Positions 36,517 to 45,167 of a stretch of DNA of 64,000 bases are shown here, one piece after another. The translations under genes were made by a program, and so were the position numbers. Under the pieces are notes generated by a model. That model ran no database searches, was not told the DNA's origin, and worked only from the letters and a program-made list of their open reading frames with translations. The DNA is from Pseudoalteromonas rubra (lineage in GTDB: Bacteria > Pseudomonadota > Gammaproteobacteria > Enterobacterales > Alteromonadaceae): assembly GCF_000238295.3 (NCBI RefSeq), contig NZ_AHCD03000044.1, forward strand, positions 1,302,001 through 1,366,000, written 5' to 3'. Each line of letters starts with the position of its first letter. Position 1 is the stretch's first letter.

Positions 36517-37602
36517 CTAGAAAGTCACACTCTCTCCCTCATTGAGTATGTAGACAGGGCGCGTTGGTGCCAGTGTTTGTTTTACGTGAAGCAGACGAAA
36601 CAGCGCAGAGTGGGAGGTTAAATCTCCCATTTTCCAGCTCATATTGCCATATCCCCATGGCACTACCTGCTCACAGTTAAGATCATCGGCGGCTGCCAAC
36701 ATGTCTTCTGGTGTCAGGTGAACATTTCTATACCAATTACCATACTCCTCATGGTGATACGACGCGATTGGCAGCAGGCAAACATCAATATCACCGTATT
36801 TTTTTTGTATGTCTTTGAAGTGAGCAGAGTAGCCAGTATCTCCGGCGTAGAACAATGTTTTGCCCTGATACTCGAATAACCAGCCACCCCACAATGTTGC
36901 GTCATTGTCTTCGGTCAGATAGGGGACGATCACCCGGCTGCTAAAATGGTGTGCAGGAACGAAGTGCATGGTGAGCGCATTTTGCTGAGCACTTGCATAC
37001 CACGCCATCTCGTTAATCTTGTATCCGCCATCAGCAAAGTAATCGGCAAATCCGAGTGGGGTATAGTAGGTTGGCTGAGTCCCTAAGGCCGCTATATCTG
37101 CTTTATTGAAGTGGTCGTAATGTATATGGGAATACACAACGCCAGTTAGATTGTCCAACTCAGAGCTCGCGGGCCAGTCTGGTTCGGTGCGATAAAACCC
37201 CCCGGTTAACTTGAAACCCAGGTCAATTGGCCAATCAAACTGTTCGCTCACGGGGTCTACGAGCATTTGCTGTCCATCAGGCATAGTTAGCAAAAAGCTC
37301 GCATGGCCCAGCCATTTTACCTGAAAGCCGTAATTGCTTTCGACATTGGGTCGCTCACCTACGTAGGTACACTGTTCCATATTGTCCTGGCACTCAATAA
37401 AAGGGGTATCCGGGTAACAGGATTCTTCACAAGTATAGGGGTAGCTTTTTGGCTGTTTATAGAGATTGGTAAATCGGTCTGTATATCCTTCTGTGGTCTT
37501 ATATTTGACCACCGTGTGTTCTGATTGCGTGATCTCGACCTGATTTGCGATACAGGCGCTCAGGCAGACAGTCAAAGGAAGCACTACATAGGTTTTGTTC
37601 AT
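36517..37602 (-). CDS. MBL-fold metallohydrolase lipoprotein (NAPE-PLD/UlaG-like)
   Basis: 361 aa with a lipoprotein signal (MNKTYVVLPLTVCLSAC; lipobox LSAC). Metallo-beta-lactamase fold: WLGHASFLLTMPDGQQMLVDPVSEQ, the zinc motif SHIHYDHFNKAD (HxHxDH), VPAHHFSS, and LFYAGDTGYSAHF with the later Asp ligand. The closest recognisable relatives are the NAPE-PLD/RomA-like hydrolases. A Cys-rich insert (CEESCYPDTPFIECQDNMEQC) near residues 58-78 is unusual and could be a disulfide-bonded loop. Substrate unknown. Convergent with ycgN. Confidence 0.85.
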   Translation of the reverse strand: MNKTYVVLPLTVCLSACIANQVEITQSEHTVVKYKTTEGYTDRFTNLYKQPKSYPYTCEESCYPDTPFIECQDNMEQCTYVGERPNVESNYGFQVKWLGHASFLLTMPDGQQMLVDPVSEQFDWPIDLGFKLTGGFYRTEPDWPASSELDNLTGVVYSHIHYDHFNKADIAALGTQPTYYTPLGFADYFADGGYKINEMAWYASAQQNALTMHFVPAHHFSSRVIVPYLTEDNDATLWGGWLFEYQGKTLFYAGDTGYSAHFKDIQKKYGDIDVCLLPIASYHHEEYGNWYRNVHLTPEDMLAAADDLNCEQVVPWGYGNMSWKMGDLTSHSALFRLLHVKQTLAPTRPVYILNEGESVTF

Positions 37603-37736
37603 GAATCGGTTCTTTTCTTATTTTTTTACTGTGATACGCTTGCGCTTAGCATAGCATAATTGATCAACACTAAATCAAATGCTTAGATGTAAGCAGGTAT
37701 GAATGTACCTGTGTTTTTTGTCGACGAGAGTAAAGA

Positions 37737-38003
37737 ATGGACAGAGTTGCTCCAGAAACCTGGTATGCGGTAGGGTTATTTTTTTCGCTTATTTTGGGAC
37801 CTTTCATTATCGGCTGGGGTGTTATGAAGGTATATCGTCGATACCGCCCAAAAACACCATCAATGCAGGATCAAAGTTCTGTGTCTGTGGTTGCTCAATT
37901 AAGTGCGCAGCGGGATGGCTTTTTTAAACTTTATCTGGTTGGCCTCATAATTTGTTCACCGTTTTTCTACTATGTTTATAGTGAATATCTGATCCACATT
38001 TGA
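37737..38003 (+). CDS. Small membrane protein, unknown function
   Basis: 88 aa, two membrane helices (about 10-30 and 63-84), with a basic loop (KVYRRYRPKTPSMQ) between. ATG start with a weak GAGTAAAG site. An overlapping frame starting at 37703 is a shadow. Family not recognised. Confidence 0.65.
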   Translation: MDRVAPETWYAVGLFFSLILGPFIIGWGVMKVYRRYRPKTPSMQDQSSVSVVAQLSAQRDGFFKLYLVGLIICSPFFYYVYSEYLIHI

Positions 38004-38068
38004 AGTATCAGAGACCAGACCAGTGCATAAGAATAAAGGCGCTTCCGTGCACCCACTCTCACAAATCT

Positions 38069-39019
38069 TTATGTAATATCTTTATGCTCAGGCAAAGAAT
38101 CGAAAGCCCCATAACGGGTCACCGCATAAGCACCACAGCGGCTGGCATATTCGACAGCTGAGTTTACGCTATTTGGGTCGCCCAGTAATGAATCGATAGG
38201 CTGATTTTGTTGCTGGCGGATGAGCGTAGCCAGTAACCCTCCTACGAATGCATCTCCAGCTGCAGTGGTGTCTACCGCTTTGACATCAGGGACATTGACA
38301 GACCCTTCAAATGAGCGTCCATAAAATCGAACCGGATTGCCACCATCTGTAACGATGAGCAGTTTTACATTTGCGGCCATAATCGCGTCGATGGTATGTG
38401 ATTGTGGCAGACCCGGGTGACTTTGGGTATTTAAAAACTCGAGCTCTTCAAGTGACAGTTTCACAATATCTGCGTTGGAAATTACATGCCAGATACGCTT
38501 TGAGCAGTGTGTCAGGGATGTCCACAGGTTTTCTCTCAGATTCATGTCAAAGCTGGTGGTCATCCCCTTTGCGCGTGCCTGAGTCAATGCAGATAGGGTT
38601 GTTTTATAGATGCTGTTTTCTGTCAGGCTATTGCTACAGACATGCAGCATTGAATGGGTATCAAACATCTTTGTGTCAAAGTCATCTGCGCGAAATAGCA
38701 GATCAGCTGCTGGCGGGCGATAGAAGCTGAAGCTCCTTTCTCCTGAGCTATCCAAAGAGACAAACGCAAGGGCAGTTTTTGCTTTATCTGTGCTCATCAG
38801 GTAATCACAATTTACCTTATGATGTTGCAATTCACGTTTGATAAACTGGCCAAACATATCATCACCAACCATCCCACAGAAGCTCGCTGCAATACCCTGA
38901 CGGGCAACAGCGACTGCGACATTTGCAGGCGCGCCGCCTGCATACTTAGTAAAAGATTCAGGCTCTTTACCATCAGACAGAAAATCTATCAGGGCTTCGC
39001 CAAAACATACTAAACTCAT
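38069..39019 (-). CDS. PfkB-family fructokinase
   Basis: 316 aa sugar kinase of the ribokinase/PfkB fold: N-terminal CFGEALIDFLSDG and GGAPANVAVAVARQG, and the catalytic site DTTAAGDAFVGG with the general base Asp. Most similar in pattern to fructokinases (fructose to fructose-6-phosphate). Start ATG overlaps the stop of the upstream isomerase gene (ATGA). In context it would phosphorylate fructose made from mannose by that isomerase. Confidence 0.88.
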   Translation of the reverse strand: MSLVCFGEALIDFLSDGKEPESFTKYAGGAPANVAVAVARQGIAASFCGMVGDDMFGQFIKRELQHHKVNCDYLMSTDKAKTALAFVSLDSSGERSFSFYRPPAADLLFRADDFDTKMFDTHSMLHVCSNSLTENSIYKTTLSALTQARAKGMTTSFDMNLRENLWTSLTHCSKRIWHVISNADIVKLSLEELEFLNTQSHPGLPQSHTIDAIMAANVKLLIVTDGGNPVRFYGRSFEGSVNVPDVKAVDTTAAGDAFVGGLLATLIRQQQNQPIDSLLGDPNSVNSAVEYASRCGAYAVTRYGAFDSLPEHKDIT

Positions 39020-40209
39020 TGTTTCTCCTGCCCGAGCTGCTTAGCTCTTAGTACTTCGTAACAGGCGCCCATGGTGTGATAGTCGGTTTTACCAGCAGGA
39101 CTCTTCTCGTTGCTGTACTTTTCGTTGCGACTGTCCAAAATCCTGTACCAGGCACCATGTTCATGGTCTATCATATTATCCCAGCAATACTGCCATATTT
39201 TGTCATACCACTGCCAGTAGCGGTCTTCGCCTGTAGCCTGAGCAAGCAGAGCGGCGGCAGCAAAACTTTCTGCCTGAACCCAAAAATATTTGTCAGCGTC
39301 GCAAATGCTGGTGTCTGGCGCAAAACCATAGAATATTCCGCCATGTTCTTTGTCCCAGGCTGTTTCAAGTGCGGTGTCAAACAGGTAGCGTGCACGCTCT
39401 ATCATCCAGTCTTGTGGCTTGTGTCTGTACAGGATCAGCAGTAACTTGCTCCACTCGGTCTGGTGGCCTGGTTGAAACCCCCAGGGGCGGAAAAGGTGTT
39501 TGGGATTATCCAGGTTGTATTCCCAGTCTATTTGCCAGTTCTCAGAGTAGTGTTCCCAAATCAAGCCATCAGCCAGCTCGGCCTGTTGTACTGTCATCGT
39601 AAATGCCAGGGTATGAGCACGTTCGAGAAACTTGTCGTCACGAGTCGCCTCAAAACACATTAGTAGCGCTTCACACATGTGCATATTGGCATTCTGACCA
39701 CGATAAGGATCTGCGATACTGAAATCACCGTTATATTCGTCCAGATACAGCTGGTAATCATTTTGGAAGTATCTTTCTTCTAACATGCACCAGACAGATT
39801 CAATGGTGTCTGCAGCTGACTCAATTCCCGCTTTAAGTGCAACGGCATTAGCAAGTAGCACAAAGGCAAGGCCGTAACAATGATTGGTGGTGTCTTCAGC
39901 CTGATTTTTATTGATGACCCAGGCATATCCACCATTTGGTTGTTTATGCACCGTCTCCAGAAAATCCAGACCGTGACGTACTTGATTTAGATAGTCAGGT
40001 TCCTGGGTCTGTAAATAGGCCATTGCATAATTGAAGACAAACCGGGTACTGGAAACCAGATGACGAGTATGTTGATTGTAAACGGTGCCATCGTCCAGAA
40101 AATAGTGGAAGAAGCCACCACTGGGGTCGATACATCGAGGGTGGTAAAAGTCCATTGTCCGGTTAATATGCTTAAGTAAGAAGTCGTCGTTTTTGAAATT
40201 TATAGACAT
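39016..40209 (-). CDS. AGE-family isomerase, probable D-mannose isomerase
   Basis: 397 aa alpha/alpha-barrel of the N-acylglucosamine 2-epimerase superfamily. Conserved elements: NRTMDFYHPRCIDPSGGFFHYF, NQHTRHLVSSTRFVFNYA, the PWGFQPGHQTEWSKLLL active-site segment with His and Glu, EHGGIFYGFAPD and DHEHGAWYRILD. The GFxPGHxxEW form together with a fructokinase partner fits mannose/fructose interconversion rather than GlcNAc epimerisation. Start ATG with GGAAAGG upstream. Divergent from the sugar transporter; a LacI-type operator lies between. Confidence 0.85.
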   Translation of the reverse strand: MSINFKNDDFLLKHINRTMDFYHPRCIDPSGGFFHYFLDDGTVYNQHTRHLVSSTRFVFNYAMAYLQTQEPDYLNQVRHGLDFLETVHKQPNGGYAWVINKNQAEDTTNHCYGLAFVLLANAVALKAGIESAADTIESVWCMLEERYFQNDYQLYLDEYNGDFSIADPYRGQNANMHMCEALLMCFEATRDDKFLERAHTLAFTMTVQQAELADGLIWEHYSENWQIDWEYNLDNPKHLFRPWGFQPGHQTEWSKLLLILYRHKPQDWMIERARYLFDTALETAWDKEHGGIFYGFAPDTSICDADKYFWVQAESFAAAALLAQATGEDRYWQWYDKIWQYCWDNMIDHEHGAWYRILDSRNEKYSNEKSPAGKTDYHTMGACYEVLRAKQLGQEKQ

Positions 40210-40297
40210 AACCTTTCCAGTCTGTGGTTATTCGGCCTGAGTCTAGTGACTTGGCGGTACTCTCTTTGCGTCTTACTTTAGCACCAACAAAAATAAA

Positions 40298-40311
40298 TTG
40301 GAACGGTCCAA
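40298..40311. promoter_or_regulatory. LacI-type operator in the divergent mannose promoter region
   Basis: TTGGAACGGTCCAA, near-perfect palindrome centred on CG, in the 170-bp gap between the isomerase and the transporter. The identical 14-mer occurs upstream of the GH92 gene. Confidence 0.75.
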
Positions 40312-40379
40312 TAAAACATTTGTGATTTTTCTGTAACAGTGTGTAGAATCACTGAATCCTATAACACGGAGTATTCCAA

Positions 40380-41651
40380 GTGAGCGAAATCAACACTAAC
40401 CAAAGTTATGTTGCCAGTGGAGATGCAAAGAACAACAACTATTTGTTACCACTGACGGCAATGACCACCTTGTTTTTTCTATGGGGATTCATAACGGTAC
40501 TTAACGATGTACTGATCCCGCGTCTTAAAGCGGTGTTTGACCTGAGTTACACCGAAGCCATGCTGGTTCAGTTTTGCTTCTTTAGTGCCTATTTTATCGT
40601 CTCTTTACCTGCTGGTGCTTTCCTAAAACGGTATGGCTACAAAAATGGTGTATTAACCGGCCTTGTTGTTGCAGCGGCTGGCTGTCTCTTATTTTATCCA
40701 GCGGTTGTCGTACATGAATACTGGTTATTCCTGACAGCATTGTTTGTTTTGGCATCAGGTATTACGGTTTTACAGGTGTCTGCTAATCCGTATGTTGCAG
40801 CACTAGGTCCGGAAAAAACAGCGTCCAGTCGATTGAACTTAGCACAGGCGCTGAATTCGCTGGGAACTACGGTCGGTCCGGCTGTCGGTGGTATGCTGTT
40901 GTTTGGCGCAGGCGCTAGCATGGCGACAGATGCAAGTGCTGACTCTGTTAAAGTCCCTTATTTGATACTTGCAGGCGCCTTGTTGTTGATAGCCGCTGTA
41001 TTTGCATTTCTTAAATTGCCAACAATCGAAGCACACACAGAAGAGGGTGATTGTAAGGCACGCGGTCACAAGCTGACAGAAGCCCCACATCTGGTTATGG
41101 GCGTGGCTGCAATATTTTGTTATGTTGGTGCAGAAGTTGCGATTGGCAGTTTCCTGGTTAATTATTTTGCCGAGCCTTCGATAGCTGGCATGGAAGAGCA
41201 TACCGCAGCAAAATATATATCTTACTATTGGGGTGGCGCTATGGTTGGCCGCTTTATTGGCTCTGCCGCGTTGCAAAAAATTTCTCCTTCTAAAGCATTG
41301 ATGTTTAACGCCATTGCAATAATTGCGCTGTTGCTGCTCACTATGTCAACCGATGGTAAACTGGCTATGTTTGCAGTACTTGCGGTGGGTTTGTTCAACT
41401 CAATCATGTTCCCGACGATTTTCTCTATTGCCATCGAAGGACTCGGGTCACTAACCAGCAAAGGTTCAGGTTGGTTGTGTCTGGCGATTGTAGGCGGCGC
41501 GCTGATTCCTCTGGCTCAGGGCTTGGTTGCAGACAGCGCTGGCATACAGATCAGCTTTGTTGTCCCTATGGTATGTTACGTATTTATTGCATGGTATGGC
41601 CTGAACGTGGTGTCTCTGTACAAACAGTGGCAGCAGAAAGTCGATAGCTAA
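40380..41651 (+). CDS. MFS sugar transporter, FucP family
   Basis: 423 aa with 12 membrane helices. N-terminal FFLWGFITVLNDVLIPRLKAVFDLSYTEAMLVQFCFFSAYFI is the FucP-type signature (proton:hexose symport). Other conserved parts are GxRYGYKNGVLTGL, LQVSANPYVAALGP and NSIMFPTIFSIAIEGLG. In context it takes up mannose or a mannoside product. GTG start with CACGGAG upstream. Preceded by the operator above and followed by a hairpin. Confidence 0.88.
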   Translation: MSEINTNQSYVASGDAKNNNYLLPLTAMTTLFFLWGFITVLNDVLIPRLKAVFDLSYTEAMLVQFCFFSAYFIVSLPAGAFLKRYGYKNGVLTGLVVAAAGCLLFYPAVVVHEYWLFLTALFVLASGITVLQVSANPYVAALGPEKTASSRLNLAQALNSLGTTVGPAVGGMLLFGAGASMATDASADSVKVPYLILAGALLLIAAVFAFLKLPTIEAHTEEGDCKARGHKLTEAPHLVMGVAAIFCYVGAEVAIGSFLVNYFAEPSIAGMEEHTAAKYISYYWGGAMVGRFIGSAALQKISPSKALMFNAIAIIALLLLTMSTDGKLAMFAVLAVGLFNSIMFPTIFSIAIEGLGSLTSKGSGWLCLAIVGGALIPLAQGLVADSAGIQISFVVPMVCYVFIAWYGLNVVSLYKQWQQKVDS

Positions 41652-41664
41652 TAATCACATTTTG

Positions 41665-41688
41665 AAGCCGGCCTCAGTGCCGGCTTTT
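41665..41688 (+). terminator. Terminator after the sugar transporter
   Basis: AAGCCGGC-CTCAGT-GCCGGCTT with a short TTTT. Separates the transporter from the GH92 unit. Confidence 0.7.
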
Positions 41689-41795
41689 CACCTTTCCAAC
41701 ACATCATTTTTAACTTCTCACTTTTTATCTTTGCATTTATTTCTTATCCTGTTTCTATTGAATACGTATTCATTTGCGGTGTAAGATAGTGTTAA

Positions 41796-41809
41796 TTGGA
41801 ACGGTCCAA
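41796..41809. promoter_or_regulatory. Second copy of the LacI-type operator, upstream of GH92
   Basis: TTGGAACGGTCCAA, identical to 40298-40311, 32 bp before the GH92 start. Two identical copies at the two promoters of one pathway argue for a single shared regulator, which is not encoded in this window. Confidence 0.75.
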
Positions 41810-41840
41810 ATAATAACAATTAGGTATTAAGGAGAGGTGC

Positions 41841-44192
41841 ATGTATCGCATCGTATCAGTAGCGACTATGGCTACTTTGATATCTGTCTCATCACTGGGA
41901 ATGGCAAAAGCGTCAAATACTCAGTGGGTAGACCCATTTATAGGCACCGGCGGAGACGGTCATACGTTTCCAGGTGCGGTTGTCCCCTTTGGTATGGTCC
42001 AGCTCAGCCCGGACACGGATAACCCAATGCGTGGTGTATCACCGCAGCCGGAAATTTACAAGCGTTGCGCAGGTTACCATTATGATGACACCACCATAGT
42101 TGGCTTTTCTCATACACACTTTTCCGGCACAGGCCACTCGGATCTTGGGGATTTGCTGGTTATGCCTATCAGTGGTGAGGTTAAAACTGATCCCGGGACC
42201 GCAGAAAATCCCGATGCGGGCTATCGTTCGCGGTTTTCACATGATCAGGAATGGGCAGAAGCCGGTTATTATGGGGTAGAACTGCAAGATTATAATATTA
42301 AGGCAGAGTTAACGGCCAGCCCCCGCGTTGGTATGCACCAGTACACGTTTAAAAATGGCGGCGAAGGCCATGTTCTGTTTGACCTGACCAGCGCAATTTA
42401 TAATTTTGAAAATAAAGTGATTTGGAGTGATATTCGCAAGATCAATGACACCACTTTGGTTGCTTATCGGGCAACTAACGGGTGGGCGCGTAATCGCCAG
42501 ATGTACTTTGCCATTGAATTTTCTCAGCCAATAGATAGCTACCGTTTCATCAATGAAGATAACATGCGTTATCGTTGTATGGATTGTCTCGGTAAGGAAA
42601 AGCACTCAACGATTGAAAACAAAGCTGTCAAAATGACTGCGGGCAAAGCGGTTAAATTCGTAGCCAGTTTTGACAATGTAGAGAGCAAACCGCTGCAAAT
42701 CAAAGTGGCGTTATCTGCTGTCAGTCGCAGTAATGCACTAGTAAACCTGACGGCGGAGATCCCGCACTGGGACTTCAACAAAGTTCGCAAAGCCGCCAGT
42801 GCGCAATGGGCATCTTATTTAGATAAAGTCGACGTTGAAGGCACGCGCTCAGAAAAGCGTCAATTTTACACCGCACTTTACCACGCATTACAGGCACCCA
42901 GCCTCTATCAGGACGTCAACGGGCAATATCGCGGTGTCGATGGCGAAATCCATGATGGCAAGGATTTCGAACATTACACGCTTTATTCGCTGTGGGATAC
43001 TTATCGCGCGCTTCATCCGCTGTTGACCTATATAGACCCAGACAGAGTCTCGGGTATGATCCAGTCAATGCTGGTGCACTATCAGCAAAGCTACGAAAAA
43101 ATGTTGCCTATCTGGTCATTCCACGCTCACGAAACCTGGACCATGATTGGTTATCACGCAGTGTCTGTTATTGCTGATGCTTACCTTAAGGGGATCCGCG
43201 ATTATGATGTTGATTTGGCAGTAGAGGCCATCATTAACACCGCAAATAACCCGGTTTACGATGCAATCCCGGAATATAAAAAGTACGGTTATGTTCCTAT
43301 GGATGTATTACCCGAATCTGTTTCGATTACGCTGGAATATGCCTATGACGACTTTGCTATTGCCAGAATGTTCGAGGCAATGGGTAAAAGCGAGCAGGCT
43401 AAACACTACTATGCCCGGGCAATGAGCTACAAGAATGTGTTTGACCCACAAAGCGGCTTTATGCGCGGTCGTGATAGCCAGGGCCGCTGGGATCCTGAAT
43501 TCAATGCGTTTAAAGCTAAGTACATGGGACCTTTCACGGAGGGTAACGCAATGCAGTACAGCTTTTACGTGCCGCAGGACGTCGCTGGCCTTATTGAGTT
43601 AATGGGTGGAGATGAAGCATTCACTCAACGACTGGATGAGTTGTTCGATACGCCGCTGTCACATGACATGATAAAAGAGCACGAGGACATTGCGGGCCTT
43701 ATCGGGAATTATGCGCACGGCAATGAGCCTAGCCATCACATCGCTTATTTATATAACTATGCGGGCAAGCCATGGAAAACTCAGGAGCGTATCCGTCAGA
43801 TTATGGATACATTGAGTTCAGACAAGCCTGACGGACTTGCTGGTAATGACGACGTTGGCCAAATGTCTGCCTGGTATATTTTCTCTGCAATGGGTTTTTA
43901 TCCTGTAGCACCAGGCGATCTGGCTTACGCGATTGGTGCGCCTCAGACCCCTAAGGTCACTCTGAAGCTGGCAAACGGTAAACGATTCACAACTACAGCA
44001 GTGGGTTTGAGCGATACCAACAAGTACATTCAGTCAGTCACCCTAAATGGCAAGGCGCTGCAACGCAGTTACCTGACTCATGACGACATCATGACTGGCG
44101 GAGAGCTGAAATATGTGATGGGCGACAAACCAAATAAACAATGGGGCAAGACTGTTACAGCCAGACCGCCTTCTATGTCAGAGTATAAATAA
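41841..44192 (+). CDS. GH92 alpha-mannosidase, secreted
   Basis: 783 aa with a signal peptide (MYRIVSVATMATLISVSSLGMAKA). GH92 exo-alpha-mannosidases are calcium-dependent inverting enzymes. Family segments seen in order: WVDPFIGTGGDGHTFPGAVVPFGMVQLSPDT, FSHTHFSGTGHSDLGDLLVMP, YSLWDTYRALHPLL, FTEGNAMQYSFYVPQD and GNDDVGQMSAWYIFSAMGFYPVAPG (catalytic acid/base region). Releases mannose in the periplasm or outside. The stop overlaps the next start by 1 bp. Confidence 0.95.
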   Translation: MYRIVSVATMATLISVSSLGMAKASNTQWVDPFIGTGGDGHTFPGAVVPFGMVQLSPDTDNPMRGVSPQPEIYKRCAGYHYDDTTIVGFSHTHFSGTGHSDLGDLLVMPISGEVKTDPGTAENPDAGYRSRFSHDQEWAEAGYYGVELQDYNIKAELTASPRVGMHQYTFKNGGEGHVLFDLTSAIYNFENKVIWSDIRKINDTTLVAYRATNGWARNRQMYFAIEFSQPIDSYRFINEDNMRYRCMDCLGKEKHSTIENKAVKMTAGKAVKFVASFDNVESKPLQIKVALSAVSRSNALVNLTAEIPHWDFNKVRKAASAQWASYLDKVDVEGTRSEKRQFYTALYHALQAPSLYQDVNGQYRGVDGEIHDGKDFEHYTLYSLWDTYRALHPLLTYIDPDRVSGMIQSMLVHYQQSYEKMLPIWSFHAHETWTMIGYHAVSVIADAYLKGIRDYDVDLAVEAIINTANNPVYDAIPEYKKYGYVPMDVLPESVSITLEYAYDDFAIARMFEAMGKSEQAKHYYARAMSYKNVFDPQSGFMRGRDSQGRWDPEFNAFKAKYMGPFTEGNAMQYSFYVPQDVAGLIELMGGDEAFTQRLDELFDTPLSHDMIKEHEDIAGLIGNYAHGNEPSHHIAYLYNYAGKPWKTQERIRQIMDTLSSDKPDGLAGNDDVGQMSAWYIFSAMGFYPVAPGDLAYAIGAPQTPKVTLKLANGKRFTTTAVGLSDTNKYIQSVTLNGKALQRSYLTHDDIMTGGELKYVMGDKPNKQWGKTVTARPPSMSEYK

Positions 44193-44944
44193 TGAAAGCG
44201 TTTAGGGTATGTCAGGTAGCCTGTGCACTATTCATGTCGGCGTCACTCTCTGCTGCTGAGATAAACACTCAGCTAAAGCCGCTTGCTTTTGATGCTGATA
44301 TCGCATGGCAGCAGTTTGTGTTGCCAAATGTGACAATCAGAAACTTCAGCAAATCAAGCCCTGGGGTTTGGCAGTATGTTGATATCAGGCTGGTAAGGCA
44401 GATTTCATATAATGTAGCAAGGCTGCTCTATAAGGATATGTCTGTGGCCCCTCAGCTGCCTGAAATTGAAATCATTCTGGAAGACATGAAAGGGGTTGCG
44501 TACAAAGAGGGGGATTTTAATGGTGCGAAAATACACATCAGCGCTCAATACCTCGCGAAATTTGCCGAAGGCAAGTCGCAGCAAGCATTGTATGATGAAT
44601 TGATTGGTGTGTTGTACCATGAAATAGCCCATGCTTATCAATTTGATGATAATAATTACAAAGAGATAGGCCTTGTGATAGAAGGGATTGCGGATGTGGT
44701 GCGTATGAAAGCAGGGTACGTTGATCCGGGCTTTCGTAAGCCCGGCGGTAACTTCGACTCAGGATACAAAACCACCGCGTTTTTTATTCACTGGCTTGAA
44801 GCAACCGGCTATCCTCATCTGCTGGTTGACCTGAATGGACAGCTAGACCCAAATGATGACAAAAAGTGGAGCTGGCAGACTTTCTCTGAGCATTCAGGGA
44901 TCGATTTGTCGCTTAGCTGGCAGGCTTATCAATCACAGCTTTAG
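44192..44944 (+). CDS. Basic secretory protein (BSP) family, putative zinc metalloprotease
   Basis: 250 aa with a signal peptide (ending SLSAA). Contains HEIAH at 143-147 (VLYHEIAHAYQ) with a downstream EGIADVVRMKAGYV segment, the BSP-family pattern. This family of plant and bacterial proteins resembles zinc proteases. Translationally coupled to GH92, so it may trim glycoproteins whose N-glycans the mannosidase attacks. That is inference. Confidence 0.82.
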   Translation: MKAFRVCQVACALFMSASLSAAEINTQLKPLAFDADIAWQQFVLPNVTIRNFSKSSPGVWQYVDIRLVRQISYNVARLLYKDMSVAPQLPEIEIILEDMKGVAYKEGDFNGAKIHISAQYLAKFAEGKSQQALYDELIGVLYHEIAHAYQFDDNNYKEIGLVIEGIADVVRMKAGYVDPGFRKPGGNFDSGYKTTAFFIHWLEATGYPHLLVDLNGQLDPNDDKKWSWQTFSEHSGIDLSLSWQAYQSQL

Positions 44945-44973
44945 CATTTTTTGATAATTATTGTGTGTCCTAC

Positions 44974-45000
44974 AAAGGTGAGAAATATCTCACCTTTTTT
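44974..45000 (+). terminator. Terminator after the GH92-BSP unit
   Basis: AAAGGTGAG / CTCACCTTT stem with 6-base loop and a T6 run. Confidence 0.85.
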
Positions 45001-45167
45001 CGTTCCTGACGTTGACACTTGTCTAATAACCATTCAATTGAAAAATAAATCGTGAAAACAAGTGTATAATTGACTTAAGGCAGCAAAAGTTTCGCCGATA
45101 AGGTAAGACAAACTCGTTAAGATTTGGTAAAACAAATTTGTATTAGCAGAATTAAGACAGGATCCCC

